A model generated the notes under the pieces. It did not search any database and was not told where the DNA came from. It was given only the letters and a program-made list of their open reading frames with translations. From Chitinophaga polysaccharea (GTDB lineage Bacteria > Bacteroidota > Bacteroidia > Chitinophagales > Chitinophagaceae), in contig NZ_CABFVU010000001.1 of NCBI RefSeq assembly GCF_902150045.1, positions 1,612,001 to 1,676,000 on the forward strand: 64,000 nucleotides of DNA, read 5' to 3'. This document shows, in pieces, positions 1 through 8,804 of the stretch. Numbering within the stretch: position 1 is the first letter of the stretch; each line of letters opens with the position of its first letter. The translations under genes and the position numbers were made by a program.

Positions 1-1
1 G

Positions 2-979
2 GATATTCCCGACGGTAAGGCCTATTATGCCTTCCTGATAAAAAGCTGGACCACTACCAGTCTTTCCCCGGAAGAAATTTTCGCCCTGGGAGAAAAAGAA
101 GTGGCCCGGATAAGAGGAGAAATGGAAGAGGTGAAGAACAGCACGGGTTTCAAAGGCGACCTGCCGGCCTTTTTTGCATCTGTACGCAGCGATAAAAAGC
201 TGCGCATCTTTAAAACACCTGCGGCCATCCTGGATTCCTTCAAAGCTATTGAAAACAAGATCATGCCTGGTGTAAAAAAAATGTATGGTCATCTTCCCAA
301 AACAAAATTCGAGATCCGTCAAACCGAAGCTTACCGGGCAGTTTCCGCATCTGCCGAATATATGCAGGGCAGCGCAGATGGTACCCGGCCAGGCGTATTT
401 TACGTGCCTATCCTGGATGCAAGCGCCTTTCCGTACACCGGTATGGAATGCCTGTTTTTACATGAAGCCATTCCAGGTCACCACTTCCAGATTTCACTGC
501 AGCAGGAAAATGACTCCCTGCCTAAGTTCCGCCGGTTTTCCTGGATTGGCGCCTATGGCGAAGGTTACGCCCTCTATTGTGAGAGCCTGGGAAAAGAGCT
601 GGGACTGTATACTGATCCATACATGTACTTTGGACGTTTAACGGATGAAATTCACCGGGCTATTCGTTTAGTCGTGGATGTTGGTATGCACACCAAAGGC
701 TGGACCCGTGAGCAGGCCATCAAATACATGATGGACAATGAGCCCGTGTCCACGCAGGAAGCTACTGCTGAAATTGAGCGCTATATGGCTATTCCCGGGC
801 AGGCGCTTTCCTATAAGATCGGGGAGCTGAAGATACGCGGGTTACGGAACCAGTATACAGCCTCGCTTGGCAACCGGTTCAGCCTGTCCTCTTTTCATGA
901 TGAGCTGTTGAAAGACGGCTGTGTGCCGCTATCTGTACTGGAGCAGAAAATGGCGCGCTGGGCGGCGGCGCAGCCATAA
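2..979 (+). CDS. DUF885 family zinc-peptidase-like protein, 3' part only
   Basis: The reading frame is open from base 2, so the gene begins before the window; about 325 C-terminal residues are present and end at TAA 977-979. The motif HEAIPGHH, encoded near 460-483, is the signature of the DUF885 family, an HExxH-like metal site. These proteins usually have about 550-600 residues, so roughly half is missing to the left. The C-terminal helical part (GYALYCESLGKELGLY, then PGQALSYKIGELKI) also fits the family. The family is thought to hold metal-dependent peptidases, often secreted in Bacteroidota, but the substrate cannot be told and any signal peptide lies outside the window. A 13-bp hairpin follows the stop. 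Confidence 0.85.
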   Translation, partial: DIPDGKAYYAFLIKSWTTTSLSPEEIFALGEKEVARIRGEMEEVKNSTGFKGDLPAFFASVRSDKKLRIFKTPAAILDSFKAIENKIMPGVKKMYGHLPKTKFEIRQTEAYRAVSASAEYMQGSADGTRPGVFYVPILDASAFPYTGMECLFLHEAIPGHHFQISLQQENDSLPKFRRFSWIGAYGEGYALYCESLGKELGLYTDPYMYFGRLTDEIHRAIRLVVDVGMHTKGWTREQAIKYMMDNEPVSTQEATAEIERYMAIPGQALSYKIGELKIRGLRNQYTASLGNRFSLSSFHDELLKDGCVPLSVLEQKMARWAAAQP

Positions 980-999
980 AAACGCTTACCTGGCTTCAC

Positions 1000-1045
1000 T
1001 TCCGGCTTGTACCACCACTCAAAAAGGCAGCTGTACAAGCCGGAA
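1000..1045 (+). terminator. Hairpin terminator after the DUF885 gene
   Basis: A perfect 13-bp inverted repeat (1000-1012 with 1033-1045, arm TTCCGGCTTGTAC) encloses a 20-nt loop, starts 20 bp after the DUF885 stop, and is followed by CCCTTTTATAT. The T-run is short, so strength is uncertain. Confidence 0.6.
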
Positions 1046-1336
1046 ACCCTTTTATATACCGGATTAAATTTCGATTAAGAAAGAAATCTATTTTTCCCTC
1101 AAAACCGCAATGGTTGCAGGTATAAGAATTCTCTGCCAGAAGGAAAATCTTTTTAACATTCGCGATTGGTTTTTATTCCCTATTTTTATAGTGCAGTTTC
1201 ATTCACTATTTACAGCTTAGATTTACGTTAACCACACATACTTCATATTTTGATATGTTAGTCTGTGCCTGTAAACTATTGACACAAGTCGTCCTAAAAA
1301 AACGGCCCTAATAATTATTCTTTAAAACCTGCTGCT
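1046..1336. other. Non-coding gap before the MmcQ/YjbR gene
   Basis: This AT-rich stretch after the hairpin contains no convincing reading frame or RNA. It must hold the promoter of the next gene, but I found no full TTTG-N19-TAnnTTTG match; the closest -7-like string is CATATTTTG near 1246. Confidence 0.4.
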
Positions 1337-1693
1337 ATGTTTGATCATACCCTTGATCTGTGCCGGTCACTTCCGGCTGTCATCACTGAACAAAAGTGGG
1401 ACAATGAATTGCGCTTTTATGTAGGCGAAAAATTATTCTGCATGATTTCCCTGGAGCCGCCCCACAGGGTATCTTTTAAGTGCAGCCAGCACCAGTTCCA
1501 TCAATTGATCTCCAGACCTGGTATTGTGCCGGCGCCTCACCTGGCGCGTTATCACTGGGTACAGCTGAAACAGGAGGATGCGCTGCCAGCCACTGAACTG
1601 GAAAACTTCCTGCAGAATGCCTACGAGATTATAGTGAGCACACTTCCGCCATATGAACAGGAAGCCATCCATAAGATGAAAGCGCACGCCTGA
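1337..1693 (+). CDS. MmcQ/YjbR family protein
   Basis: A 118-residue protein with the layout of the MmcQ/YjbR (DUF419) family: an N-terminal helix (FDHTLDLCRSLP), an early beta region (LRFYVGEKLFCMISLEP), the FKCSQHQFHQLISRPGIVPAPHL segment, and a C-terminal helix. Members fold like a double-wing DNA-binding domain, but their cellular role is not settled. There is no signal peptide, so it should be cytosolic. It stands alone: a hairpin closes the gene before it, and its stop (1691-1693) directly abuts the stop of the convergent TauE gene, leaving no room for a separate terminator. The length is normal for the family. Confidence 0.8.
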   Translation: MFDHTLDLCRSLPAVITEQKWDNELRFYVGEKLFCMISLEPPHRVSFKCSQHQFHQLISRPGIVPAPHLARYHWVQLKQEDALPATELENFLQNAYEIIVSTLPPYEQEAIHKMKAHA

Positions 1694-2476
1694 TTATTTC
1701 ATGATGGTAAAGAAGATATCGTATACACCGAATACGATAAGGGTAAGTGCAAATAATTTTTCGAGGGCAGGAGTTTTCATTTTCACGGCTGTTTTAGCCC
1801 CGAGATAAGAAGCAGGGAATGCCGTAAGTGATAGCAGCAGTGCGATATTCCAATCTATATGCCCCAGCCACCAGTGAGTTAAGACGCCTGGTACCGATAA
1901 AATAGCTGATAAAACCACCGCACAGGCCAGCGCCTGCTTTATAGGCATTTTTAATTTCTTTATAAAAAAGGAGCTGAACAATATTCCCCCGGCATTTGCC
2001 AGTAACCCCGATAAAAAACCGATAAACAATGCGGCTATCAGCAGCTTACCCGCAGGCACCTCTTCAGATGATACCGTTGTTTCACCATGAGGTTTGTTCC
2101 GCATAAAGGAATACATGAGCGACATACCCGTTATCATAATAAACAGGGCTGTCATGATCATCAGCATTTTACCGGGCAGGTAGCTGCTGAGCCATGATCC
2201 GGAAATAGTGGCCGGAACGCCGAAAGCCGCGCTCAGCAGGATCACGCGTTTGTTAAACAGCTTTTCCTTACTATATACAGCCGTGGCGGATAATGTGCTG
2301 GTAATGGAGGCCGGCAACGGCGATGCCAGGGCCAAAAACGGGTTTACGCCGGCAAAGATCTGCAGGGCTGGTGTACTGATAGCACTCCCCCCTTTTCCCA
2401 ATAAACCGGACAAATAACCTACTATAAGCCCTATCAGCAATACTGGCAGGTACTGAGATTGTTGTAAAAATTCCAT
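1694..2476 (-). CDS. TauE/SafE-type permease
   Basis: A 260-residue integral membrane protein with about eight hydrophobic helices in two repeats, as in the TauE/SafE (TSUP) family. The first repeat shows the family glycine motif GYLSGLLGKGGSAISTPAL (about residues 20-38), and the second shows GFLSGLLANAGGILFSSFF. The family exports or imports small sulfur-containing or organic anions such as sulfite, sulfoacetate or taurine-derived products; the substrate here cannot be told. It is a single gene on the minus strand, tail to tail with the MmcQ gene and 262 bp from the oxidoreductase behind it. The ATG start gives a usual length. Confidence 0.85.
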   Translation of the reverse strand: MEFLQQSQYLPVLLIGLIVGYLSGLLGKGGSAISTPALQIFAGVNPFLALASPLPASITSTLSATAVYSKEKLFNKRVILLSAAFGVPATISGSWLSSYLPGKMLMIMTALFIMITGMSLMYSFMRNKPHGETTVSSEEVPAGKLLIAALFIGFLSGLLANAGGILFSSFFIKKLKMPIKQALACAVVLSAILSVPGVLTHWWLGHIDWNIALLLSLTAFPASYLGAKTAVKMKTPALEKLFALTLIVFGVYDIFFTIMK

Positions 2477-2671
2477 TCAATTCATCCCTCCGGGTATGCG
2501 CAACTTCGTGGTTGGTCTGGTTGGTTATAAATATTACAGGTAGACCAAAATTAGGGGATCGTAATTAATAGTAGTGATAACTAAAAGTTATGGGGGATAA
2601 CAACTTATTATATTTATTGTTAGCCTATAAACCCAATAGGAGAAGGGTTTATAGTTTGATAAAGATAAGAA

Positions 2672-2725
2672 TTCCGGGTAACAGTCAAAGTGTTTTTCCA
2701 ATTTTTTTGTGCCTATTACCCGGAA
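2672..2725 (-). terminator. Inverted repeat downstream of the Gfo/Idh/MocA gene
   Basis: A perfect 10-bp inverted repeat (2672-2681 with 2716-2725, arm TTCCGGGTAA) with a 34-nt loop starts 13 bp after the oxidoreductase stop. Read on the minus strand it is followed by TTCTTATCTTTATC. The long loop makes a strong intrinsic terminator uncertain, but the place and T-rich tail fit. Confidence 0.5.
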
Positions 2726-2738
2726 GAAAAATGTTTAT

Positions 2739-4076
2739 TTATGCTTTGGGAGCCCAGCCTTTTTCATACTCCCTATCCCACATTTTCATGGCTTCCTTAT
2801 CGTTCAGGATATGGCCGTTTGATGGATCGGTATGAAGGATACGGCCGGTACGTTGCGCAATATTTCCCAGCAGGCAAAGCAGCGTACTGCGATAACCTAT
2901 ATTGATCTCTGAATTAAGAGTGGCATTGCCGCGGATACTTTCCAGGAAGTTGTTGATATGCACGGCGTCGTAAAACTCGCCGGCCGGGCTTACGGTGTTG
3001 GTTACGCTCTGGTTGGGATTAGCGGCCTGTTTTACCTCCTTGATCACTTTCCCTTTCGGATCGATGAGCTTGTAGCTGTCGCCACCCGAGTTGTACAGGC
3101 TGCCGTTTTCACCAAACAAGGCAAACCCTCGGCCGCTTCCTTCCAGGTTAAAGGGGCTGCAGCTGCGTCCTTCCCAGGCGATGGCTTTATTTCCTTCAAA
3201 TTCGAAGTTCAGGGTTTGGGTGTCCGGCGTTTCCCAGTCGTCTTTAGCATAGGCATAACGGCCGCCTGCAGAAGTGACCTTAGTAGGGAATTCCACATCC
3301 ATAAACCAGCGAAGGCAATCTAGTTCGTGGGTGGCGTTATTGCAGGTTTCGGAGGTTCCCCAATGCCAGCGCCAGTGCCAGTTATAGTGAACAATGTTGT
3401 CCAGGTAATCACGGCGGGGAGCGGGTCCCTGCCACAGGTTCCAGTCGAGCGTGGAAGGAACCGGGATCTTTTTCCCGATACCGATAGGCTCACGGTTATT
3501 CACATACCATCCGCGGCCATAATACACTTTGCCCAACACGTTTTGCTCTTTCACTTCTTTTACAGCCTGCTGAAGATTGGGCCAGGAGCGGCGCTGGTTA
3601 CCCATTTGCACGAGGCGGTTATGCTTCTTTGCAGCCGCCAGCAGGATCTCGCCTTCGCCCGGATTATGGGCGCAGGGCTTTTCCACGTACACGTGCTTGC
3701 CGGCAGCAGTGGCCATAATAGCCGCAGGAGCGTGCCAGTGGTCAGGGGTTGCCACCAGGAGCGCATCAAAATCCTTCCGTTCCAGCAGTTTGCGGATATC
3801 TTTGATCACCTCCGGCTTACGGTCCTGTGCGCCTGCAATGGCTTTAAGGCCTTTGGCAATGGCACCGTCTTCCACATCGCATACATAGCCTATTTCGGCC
3901 CCGGGCAGTTTGGCGGCACATTGGGCCAGCCAGTTACCCCTGGAGTTAACCCCCATTACTCCCAGCACTAATTTATTGCTGGGCGCATTTTTCCCGAATA
4001 CAGGGAAATTCAGAATAGTTAATCCTGCTCCCAAACCAGCCATGCTACCGGTTTTTAGGAAATCTCTTCTTTCCAT
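2739..4076 (-). CDS. Secreted Gfo/Idh/MocA family oxidoreductase
   Basis: An NAD(P)-dependent oxidoreductase or related sugar-modifying enzyme of the Gfo/Idh/MocA family. I start it at ATG 4076, giving MERRDFLKTGSMAGLGAG, a leader with the twin-arginine pattern RRDFLK followed by a hydrophobic stretch; an ATG at 4124 would add 16 residues that are not leader-like. The Rossmann part follows (KLVLGVMGVNSRGNWLAQCA, a degenerate GxGxxG) and then the family hallmark VEKPCAHNPGEGEIL, with the EKP motif. Folding with cofactor before export through Tat fits this family in Bacteroidota, where many members act on sugars in the periplasm. No sugar operon surrounds it, so the substrate is unknown. Confidence 0.85.
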   Translation of the reverse strand: MERRDFLKTGSMAGLGAGLTILNFPVFGKNAPSNKLVLGVMGVNSRGNWLAQCAAKLPGAEIGYVCDVEDGAIAKGLKAIAGAQDRKPEVIKDIRKLLERKDFDALLVATPDHWHAPAAIMATAAGKHVYVEKPCAHNPGEGEILLAAAKKHNRLVQMGNQRRSWPNLQQAVKEVKEQNVLGKVYYGRGWYVNNREPIGIGKKIPVPSTLDWNLWQGPAPRRDYLDNIVHYNWHWRWHWGTSETCNNATHELDCLRWFMDVEFPTKVTSAGGRYAYAKDDWETPDTQTLNFEFEGNKAIAWEGRSCSPFNLEGSGRGFALFGENGSLYNSGGDSYKLIDPKGKVIKEVKQAANPNQSVTNTVSPAGEFYDAVHINNFLESIRGNATLNSEINIGYRSTLLCLLGNIAQRTGRILHTDPSNGHILNDKEAMKMWDREYEKGWAPKA

Positions 4077-4347
4077 AACGTTAATATTATTGTCGTTTTC
4101 GTGCATAAAAACAATCGGTTGCATGAATGTAGAAAAATAAATCAGGGATGTGTAGTTTTTTTGATGAGCGCGAAGTTTGTCTTGGACATGAATGGCATAT
4201 GCTTAGCGCATGCTGTAAATGCAGAGACTATGTGGTGCTGAGGTGGACTTGATCGGCTACTGATTGGTTGTCATTGAGTTATGGGGCGTTTTTCTATCCG
4301 GTTACATCACTTGCAAAATGGTAAACGATTGTATTCCAGGAAGTTAG

Positions 4348-5715
4348 CTATTCGCCGGTGAGTTGCTTCCATATTACACCGTAAACGTCCGTTGCCTGTA
4401 ATTGTGGTGTAGTAATGGGCTGGGGACTGATTACCACCGGGTGGTAGCCGGGGTTCTCTTCCAGCCTGCCGTGAGAGCCTTTGATAAGGGTGGCATCCAG
4501 TGGAATCACGTTCATCAGGTAGCGGAAACCGAGCTTTTTCCTGAGCAATTTTCCTGCCGCTTTCAGCTTGATGAACGGATCGGCGGGATCCATGAACATT
4601 TCCACAGGGTCGTAGCCGGGTTTGCGGAAAATATCCACGATCCTGGCAAAATCGGGGGCTTTGTTATCGTCCAGCCAGTAGTAATAGGTGAACCAGCTGC
4701 GGGCATCGGCTACTGCAATGAGATCGCCGCTGCGGGCATGATGCAGGTGATGCTGACGTTTGCCTTCCCTGTCAAGCACCAGTTCTACCCCGGGAACATT
4801 TTCCAGGATGGTACGGACTTTTTTATAGCAGGAAGGATCGTTGATATAAATATGCGCGATCTGGTGGTCTGCCACGGCGAAGGCTTTTGAGGCTCCTGCA
4901 TCCAGCAGTTCAAGGCCATTTTCCACGCGCAGTGCCAGCAGGCCTTCATTCCTCAGTATCCTGTTGAGATGAATGGGATTATTCACATTGGTGATACCAT
5001 ATTCCGACAATACGATCGGATCGCAATTCTTTTGCTGGTAGTAAGTGATCAGCTGTTTGCATACAGCGTCTATCTCTGCCAGCTCCTTTGCATTTTTTAC
5101 CGGGTCCTGTCCGAATTTCTGCAGGCAGTAATCCAGGTGAGGCAGGTAAATAAAAGTGAGGGTGGGATCGTATAATTTATCGGTGAGGATAGATGCAGCT
5201 GCAATCCACTGGCTTGATTTGATGCTGGCAGTCGGGCCCCAGTAATTAAACAGCGGGAACCTGCCCAGTTGTTCCGTCAGGTAATCCCGCAGCGTCGACG
5301 GGGTTGTATAGCAATCCGGCACTTTGCGGCCATCGGAAAGGTAATTGGGACGGGGAGTAAGTGAGTAATCAACGTTCGCATACATGTTGTACCACCAGCA
5401 CATCTGCGAAACAGTAAAGGATGGATCCAGCTTCCTGGCGCGGTCCCATATTTTTGGGGCATCCACCAGTTTGTTGGATTGTTTCCAGAATTTAACTTCC
5501 GCATCGGTTCTGTCGTACCAGCCATTACCTACTATTCCATGTTCACTGGGCCATTCGCCGGTAAGGTACGTGCTTTGTACCGCCGTGGTAACCGCGGGTA
5601 ACATAGGCATCACAGTGGCCATATGGCGCTGTTGGGTGTAAGCCTTTAAAAAAGGCAGGTGCTCCAGCAAAGAAGAGGAGAGCCCTACTACATCAATTAC
5701 TACTGTCTTTCTCAT
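4348..5715 (-). CDS. eboF: EboF-type alkaline phosphatase superfamily protein
   Basis: A 455-residue member of the type I phosphodiesterase/nucleotide pyrophosphatase group and last gene of the ebo cluster. The N-terminus carries the first metal Asp (VIDVVG, D8), and the segment TTAVQSTYLTGEWPSEHGIVGN aligns with the NPP nucleophile region, with T43 as the likely nucleophile. The later metal motifs are unusual: LDYCLQKFG has Gln where NPP enzymes have His, and LSEYGI stands where SDHG is expected; a late GSHGR is kept. The active site is therefore changed or differently metalated. The ebo cluster moves a metabolite precursor towards the periplasm in cyanobacteria (scytonemin pathway); EboF's reaction is unknown. 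It lies 65 bp after eboE, probably in one operon. Confidence 0.8.
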   Translation of the reverse strand: MRKTVVIDVVGLSSSLLEHLPFLKAYTQQRHMATVMPMLPAVTTAVQSTYLTGEWPSEHGIVGNGWYDRTDAEVKFWKQSNKLVDAPKIWDRARKLDPSFTVSQMCWWYNMYANVDYSLTPRPNYLSDGRKVPDCYTTPSTLRDYLTEQLGRFPLFNYWGPTASIKSSQWIAAASILTDKLYDPTLTFIYLPHLDYCLQKFGQDPVKNAKELAEIDAVCKQLITYYQQKNCDPIVLSEYGITNVNNPIHLNRILRNEGLLALRVENGLELLDAGASKAFAVADHQIAHIYINDPSCYKKVRTILENVPGVELVLDREGKRQHHLHHARSGDLIAVADARSWFTYYYWLDDNKAPDFARIVDIFRKPGYDPVEMFMDPADPFIKLKAAGKLLRKKLGFRYLMNVIPLDATLIKGSHGRLEENPGYHPVVISPQPITTPQLQATDVYGVIWKQLTGE

Positions 5716-5780
5716 AAATTCGATCGCCGTTGCAATTCCGGCATAAAGCTATAATTCCGGGCGCACAATTCCAAGATGGC

Positions 5781-6992
5781 TTACAGTTGCGTTCTTATCC
5801 AGTTCAGTTCACGGGAAACGGACAAAGACATCTCCTGTTTTAATGCGGGCGGTAATACGTCCCATGTATAGGTTTCCACTTCCATGTGCGTGGTAAAAGG
5901 CTGTTCACGTTGTATAGCCAGCACCTGCCTGATATCTTCCTGTGTGGATTGCAGTACTTCAAACTTATCGAGGAACACCGGCACGTGAAAATGGGAGCGC
6001 CATTCTGTTACGGCCGGATTTCCTTCATCTGCCAGGGCTTCCGGCAGATCGGGATAATGAATAAAAGTACCATCGTTTCTTTTTGCGATCACCTGGTGCA
6101 GGTAGACGGGCTCATTGAATTTACGGAATGCATCCGTTACCACGCTACGGGCGGCGGTATCCGCCGGCATATCGGCTTTCAGTGCGGCGCTGATCTGCAG
6201 CTTACCGATCTTCAGGCCGTGATGCTGCATCCGTTCAATCACCCGCTGAGGCGCCTCATATACCAGTGCAAAATGACAAACATCGTAACACAGCTGAATA
6301 TGCTTTTTAATGATATCAGCCGCCGCCTGGTCATCTTCCAGATTAAATTTCTCTTTGACAAACGGGATACCGGCAGGCAGCAGGTCATTGAAGTACCAGT
6401 TGATAAACTCGCTGGTATTTTCCATCATGCCATCAGGCTCCGGTTCAATATCGAGGTGCATCAGCGGTCCTCCGCTGCGGTGTATGCGTACCAGTTGTTC
6501 CAGTACCAGCAGCATATTGAGCGTAGCGCTTTCCGTGTAGGAATTCTTTTCTTCCTCACAACGGTTGCACCAGTGTTTATATCCAAGTGGATTAGTGGAA
6601 ATACCGCCTTCCATTCCTTCCGGCAGCAGCGCTGCCAGGATCCTGAACAAGCGGATGGTATAAGCCACACGATCAGCGCTGGTCCAGTCGGGCGCATGTA
6701 CCTGGTCTTTTACCACTACGTTATGAAAGCCGCCATAAGGAAACCCGTTCATCGTGAACACATAGCAATCCTCTTCTTTCAGCCATTGCTGAAATTCTTT
6801 CAAAGCCGCTTCCTTGCTCAGTTCCAGGCTGGCGGTATTAGCCAGTCTCAATCCTATTCCAAACGGCTGATCCGGCGATACCTGTTGTTTAATGGCAGGT
6901 ATAAATTTTTTCAGTTGTGCAAAATGATCTCCCCAGTTTTCGCCGGGATGAATATTTGTACAGTAGGTAAGATGTCCCGCAGCTGTTTTCAT
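5781..6992 (-). CDS. eboE: EboE, TIM-barrel metabolite traffic protein
   Basis: A 403-residue cytosolic protein recognised as EboE by its opening (HLTYCTNIHPGENW), by segments of the xylose-isomerase-like TIM barrel (MHLDIEPEPDGMMENT; CYDVCHFALVYE; GLKIGKLQISAAL) and by its neighbours. The conserved His, Asp and Glu residues in these segments are of the kind that bind metal in such barrels. Its start ATG overlaps the eboD stop in a TAATG arrangement (6990-6994), so the two are very probably translationally coupled. The exact reaction is unknown; the family is tied to transport or processing of a secondary-metabolite precursor. Length is usual. Confidence 0.85.
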   Translation of the reverse strand: MKTAAGHLTYCTNIHPGENWGDHFAQLKKFIPAIKQQVSPDQPFGIGLRLANTASLELSKEAALKEFQQWLKEEDCYVFTMNGFPYGGFHNVVVKDQVHAPDWTSADRVAYTIRLFRILAALLPEGMEGGISTNPLGYKHWCNRCEEEKNSYTESATLNMLLVLEQLVRIHRSGGPLMHLDIEPEPDGMMENTSEFINWYFNDLLPAGIPFVKEKFNLEDDQAAADIIKKHIQLCYDVCHFALVYEAPQRVIERMQHHGLKIGKLQISAALKADMPADTAARSVVTDAFRKFNEPVYLHQVIAKRNDGTFIHYPDLPEALADEGNPAVTEWRSHFHVPVFLDKFEVLQSTQEDIRQVLAIQREQPFTTHMEVETYTWDVLPPALKQEMSLSVSRELNWIRTQL

Positions 6993-8146
6993 TACTGATT
7001 ATTTTTGCAGATGTCTACTGACTTGTATAATAAGTTAAGATCCATTTCATGTACTTCTTCTCCTTTTCCAATTGCGCGCAACAGGGAAATGGTTAAGCGG
7101 CCGCCAAGATGTTCGCGGAATTCTTCCAATCCGGCTACTACCGGAGAAGGTTTACCATCCTGCATTTCCAGCAACGGATGCCATACCGGCAGCTTCATAT
7201 TTTTCAACACGGTAAGAATGCGATGCATATCAGCTTCGGGCAGCCATCCTAACAGGAACGAATACACGCTGTCTACCGCAATACCTATAGACACAGCTTC
7301 CCCGTGGCGCAATTCAAAGTTGGTGAGCTGTTCCAGCTTATGTGCGCTCCAGTGGCCAAAGTCGAGCGGACGTGAGGAGCCGCTTTCAAACGGATCGCCT
7401 GCACCGCCGATATGTTGAATATGCAATTCGGCGCAGCGGTAAATCAGGTCGTGCATGGCTGCCATATCTCCTGTGGTAAGCGCTATTGCGTTCTGTTCAA
7501 TGCTGTTGAAGAATGCAGCGTCTTTGATCAGCGCTACTTTCACGGCTTCCACCATGCCGGAGCGCCAGTCGCGCGGATCAAGCGTAGTTAAAAACACCGG
7601 GTCATTGAATACAGCAGCGGGAGGGGCAAAGGAACCGAGGAAATTTTTCTTCCCTTTATAGTTTATACCGTTTTTCACACCTACACCGGAATCATTTTGC
7701 GACAGCACGGTAGTAGGGATCCTGATATGCTTCACACCGCGGTGTGAAATAGCAGCGGTAAATCCTACGAGGTCCAGCAGGGATCCTCCGCCAATGCCTA
7801 TCACGTAAGAGTGGCGATCGATACCATACTTATCGATGGCATCCACGAGGCTGAACAGCAGGGGCAGGTCATTTTTTACAGCTTCCCCGCCACTGATGGT
7901 AATAATTTCAGGGGCGAGCTGAAAGCCGCGCACCTGTTGAAAATAACGATTGATCTGTTGGGTTAGTTCCGGATGGTGAGCGGCTACGCCACCATCCAGG
8001 ATCACCAGTAATTTTTTTACGTATGCACTCTCTGCTTTTGATTCCAGGAAGGTAGCTAAACAGGTGTTGGCAGGATCGAATAAATTGCTGCTGAAGAAAA
8101 CACCGTAAGAGAAGTTGACATCGAAGTTTTGTTGAATATATTCCAT
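6992..8146 (-). CDS. eboD: EboD, 3-dehydroquinate-synthase-like cyclase
   Basis: A 384-residue member of the sugar-phosphate cyclase fold shared by dehydroquinate synthase, epi-valiolone synthase and deoxy-inosose synthase. The NAD-binding GIGGGSLLDLVGF, the phosphate-side segment RIPTTVLSQNDSGVGVKNG and the metal ligands (E in MVEAVKVALIKD, H in DFGHWSAHKLE, H in RHGEAVSIGIA) are all present, so it should be active. The N-terminus MEYIQQNFDVNFSYGVFF differs from housekeeping AroB, which argues for the ebo member rather than the shikimate enzyme. It is the first gene of the D-E-F half; a 658-bp gap separates it from eboC. The family's substrate has not been shown; a C7 cyclitol-type product is possible. 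Confidence 0.85.
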   Translation of the reverse strand: MEYIQQNFDVNFSYGVFFSSNLFDPANTCLATFLESKAESAYVKKLLVILDGGVAAHHPELTQQINRYFQQVRGFQLAPEIITISGGEAVKNDLPLLFSLVDAIDKYGIDRHSYVIGIGGGSLLDLVGFTAAISHRGVKHIRIPTTVLSQNDSGVGVKNGINYKGKKNFLGSFAPPAAVFNDPVFLTTLDPRDWRSGMVEAVKVALIKDAAFFNSIEQNAIALTTGDMAAMHDLIYRCAELHIQHIGGAGDPFESGSSRPLDFGHWSAHKLEQLTNFELRHGEAVSIGIAVDSVYSFLLGWLPEADMHRILTVLKNMKLPVWHPLLEMQDGKPSPVVAGLEEFREHLGGRLTISLLRAIGKGEEVHEMDLNLLYKSVDICKNNQ

Positions 8147-8804
8147 GGCTAAATCCGCATCATCTGACTAAAAAAAACTATAGCCTTTAAAAGTACATAG
8201 AAAAAACGTGATTTTTCACAAGAAAAAGGTCCAGGGGAACAGGGCTTGTTTTTTTGGGTTAGCTGGTAGAACAATTCACCGGTACGCAAAAAACCTGAGG
8301 TAAGGGATTTTCCCTACAGTATAAACCATTATTTCATAAATTGCGTAGTTCTGTATAGCGCCTGTCAAATCCTTACCGGCAGGCGATTCCGGCAGGCGGG
8401 GTTATACGCATGCACATTCCTCCTTTCATTCATCCCGTTTGCTGTTGTGTATTAAAAGAGAAATACAGCACTTTATGCCGCTGCGGAAAATAATGACAGT
8501 TCCACAGCCCAGATTAGATTGTTTGACCAGAAAAGAAACACGGGATACCCGTGTTGTTAACCCTGTAACATCGGTTGTATTTCACATCTTTTGTTGCATG
8601 CTGAGCTTTCGTCAACGCACTGCGATGGCGGGGGGATCGCTTTTCCAGCTATTCCCGCCGGGTTGTTTATTGTAATGATTAAAAGTGAATCAGAAATGCT
8701 GAGAATATTACTTTTTATTTGTTGTATTCAAACAGGCAGCGGACCGGGCTATCATAAAGCCCTGACCGGCTTTTCATTGAACGGGCGGATGCCTGCAGCG
8801 GTTG
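8147..8804. other. 658-bp gene-free gap splitting the ebo cluster
   Basis: Short frames in this interval (for example 8439-8675 on plus) have no family features and low-complexity composition; I judge it non-coding. It holds a hairpin at 8537-8555, a tandem pair of CCGGCAGGCG (about 8377-8398), and upstream of eboD a weak Bacteroidota-like promoter read on minus (TTG, 23 nt, TACTTTTA, about 8186-8219). The split suggests eboABC and eboDEF are transcribed separately. Confidence 0.5.
8537..8555 (-). terminator. Hairpin downstream of eboC
   Basis: A perfect 8-bp stem (8537-8544 with 8548-8555, arm AACACGGG) with a 3-nt loop is followed on minus by TCTTTTCTGG. It lies about 250 bp after the eboC stop and could end the eboABC transcript. 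The distance and imperfect T-run lower confidence. Confidence 0.4.

Noticed and set aside
4170..4187. GCGAAGTTTGTCTTGGAC resembles the outer end of the composite repeat arms.
   Set aside because: Only about 16 of 18 bases match and no 9-bp core or second arm follows; too short to call a third copy.
5886..6998. A 370-codon plus-strand frame antisense to eboE.
   Set aside because: Shadow of eboE; the minus frame has the family motifs and fits the operon.
6992..8146. EboD as the housekeeping 3-dehydroquinate synthase AroB.
   Set aside because: Its N-terminus, its overlap with eboE and the full ebo context favour the ebo cyclase.
8439..8675. A 78-codon plus-strand frame in the ebo gap.
   Set aside because: No family features, odd composition and no ribosome site; looks like chance in a non-coding stretch.
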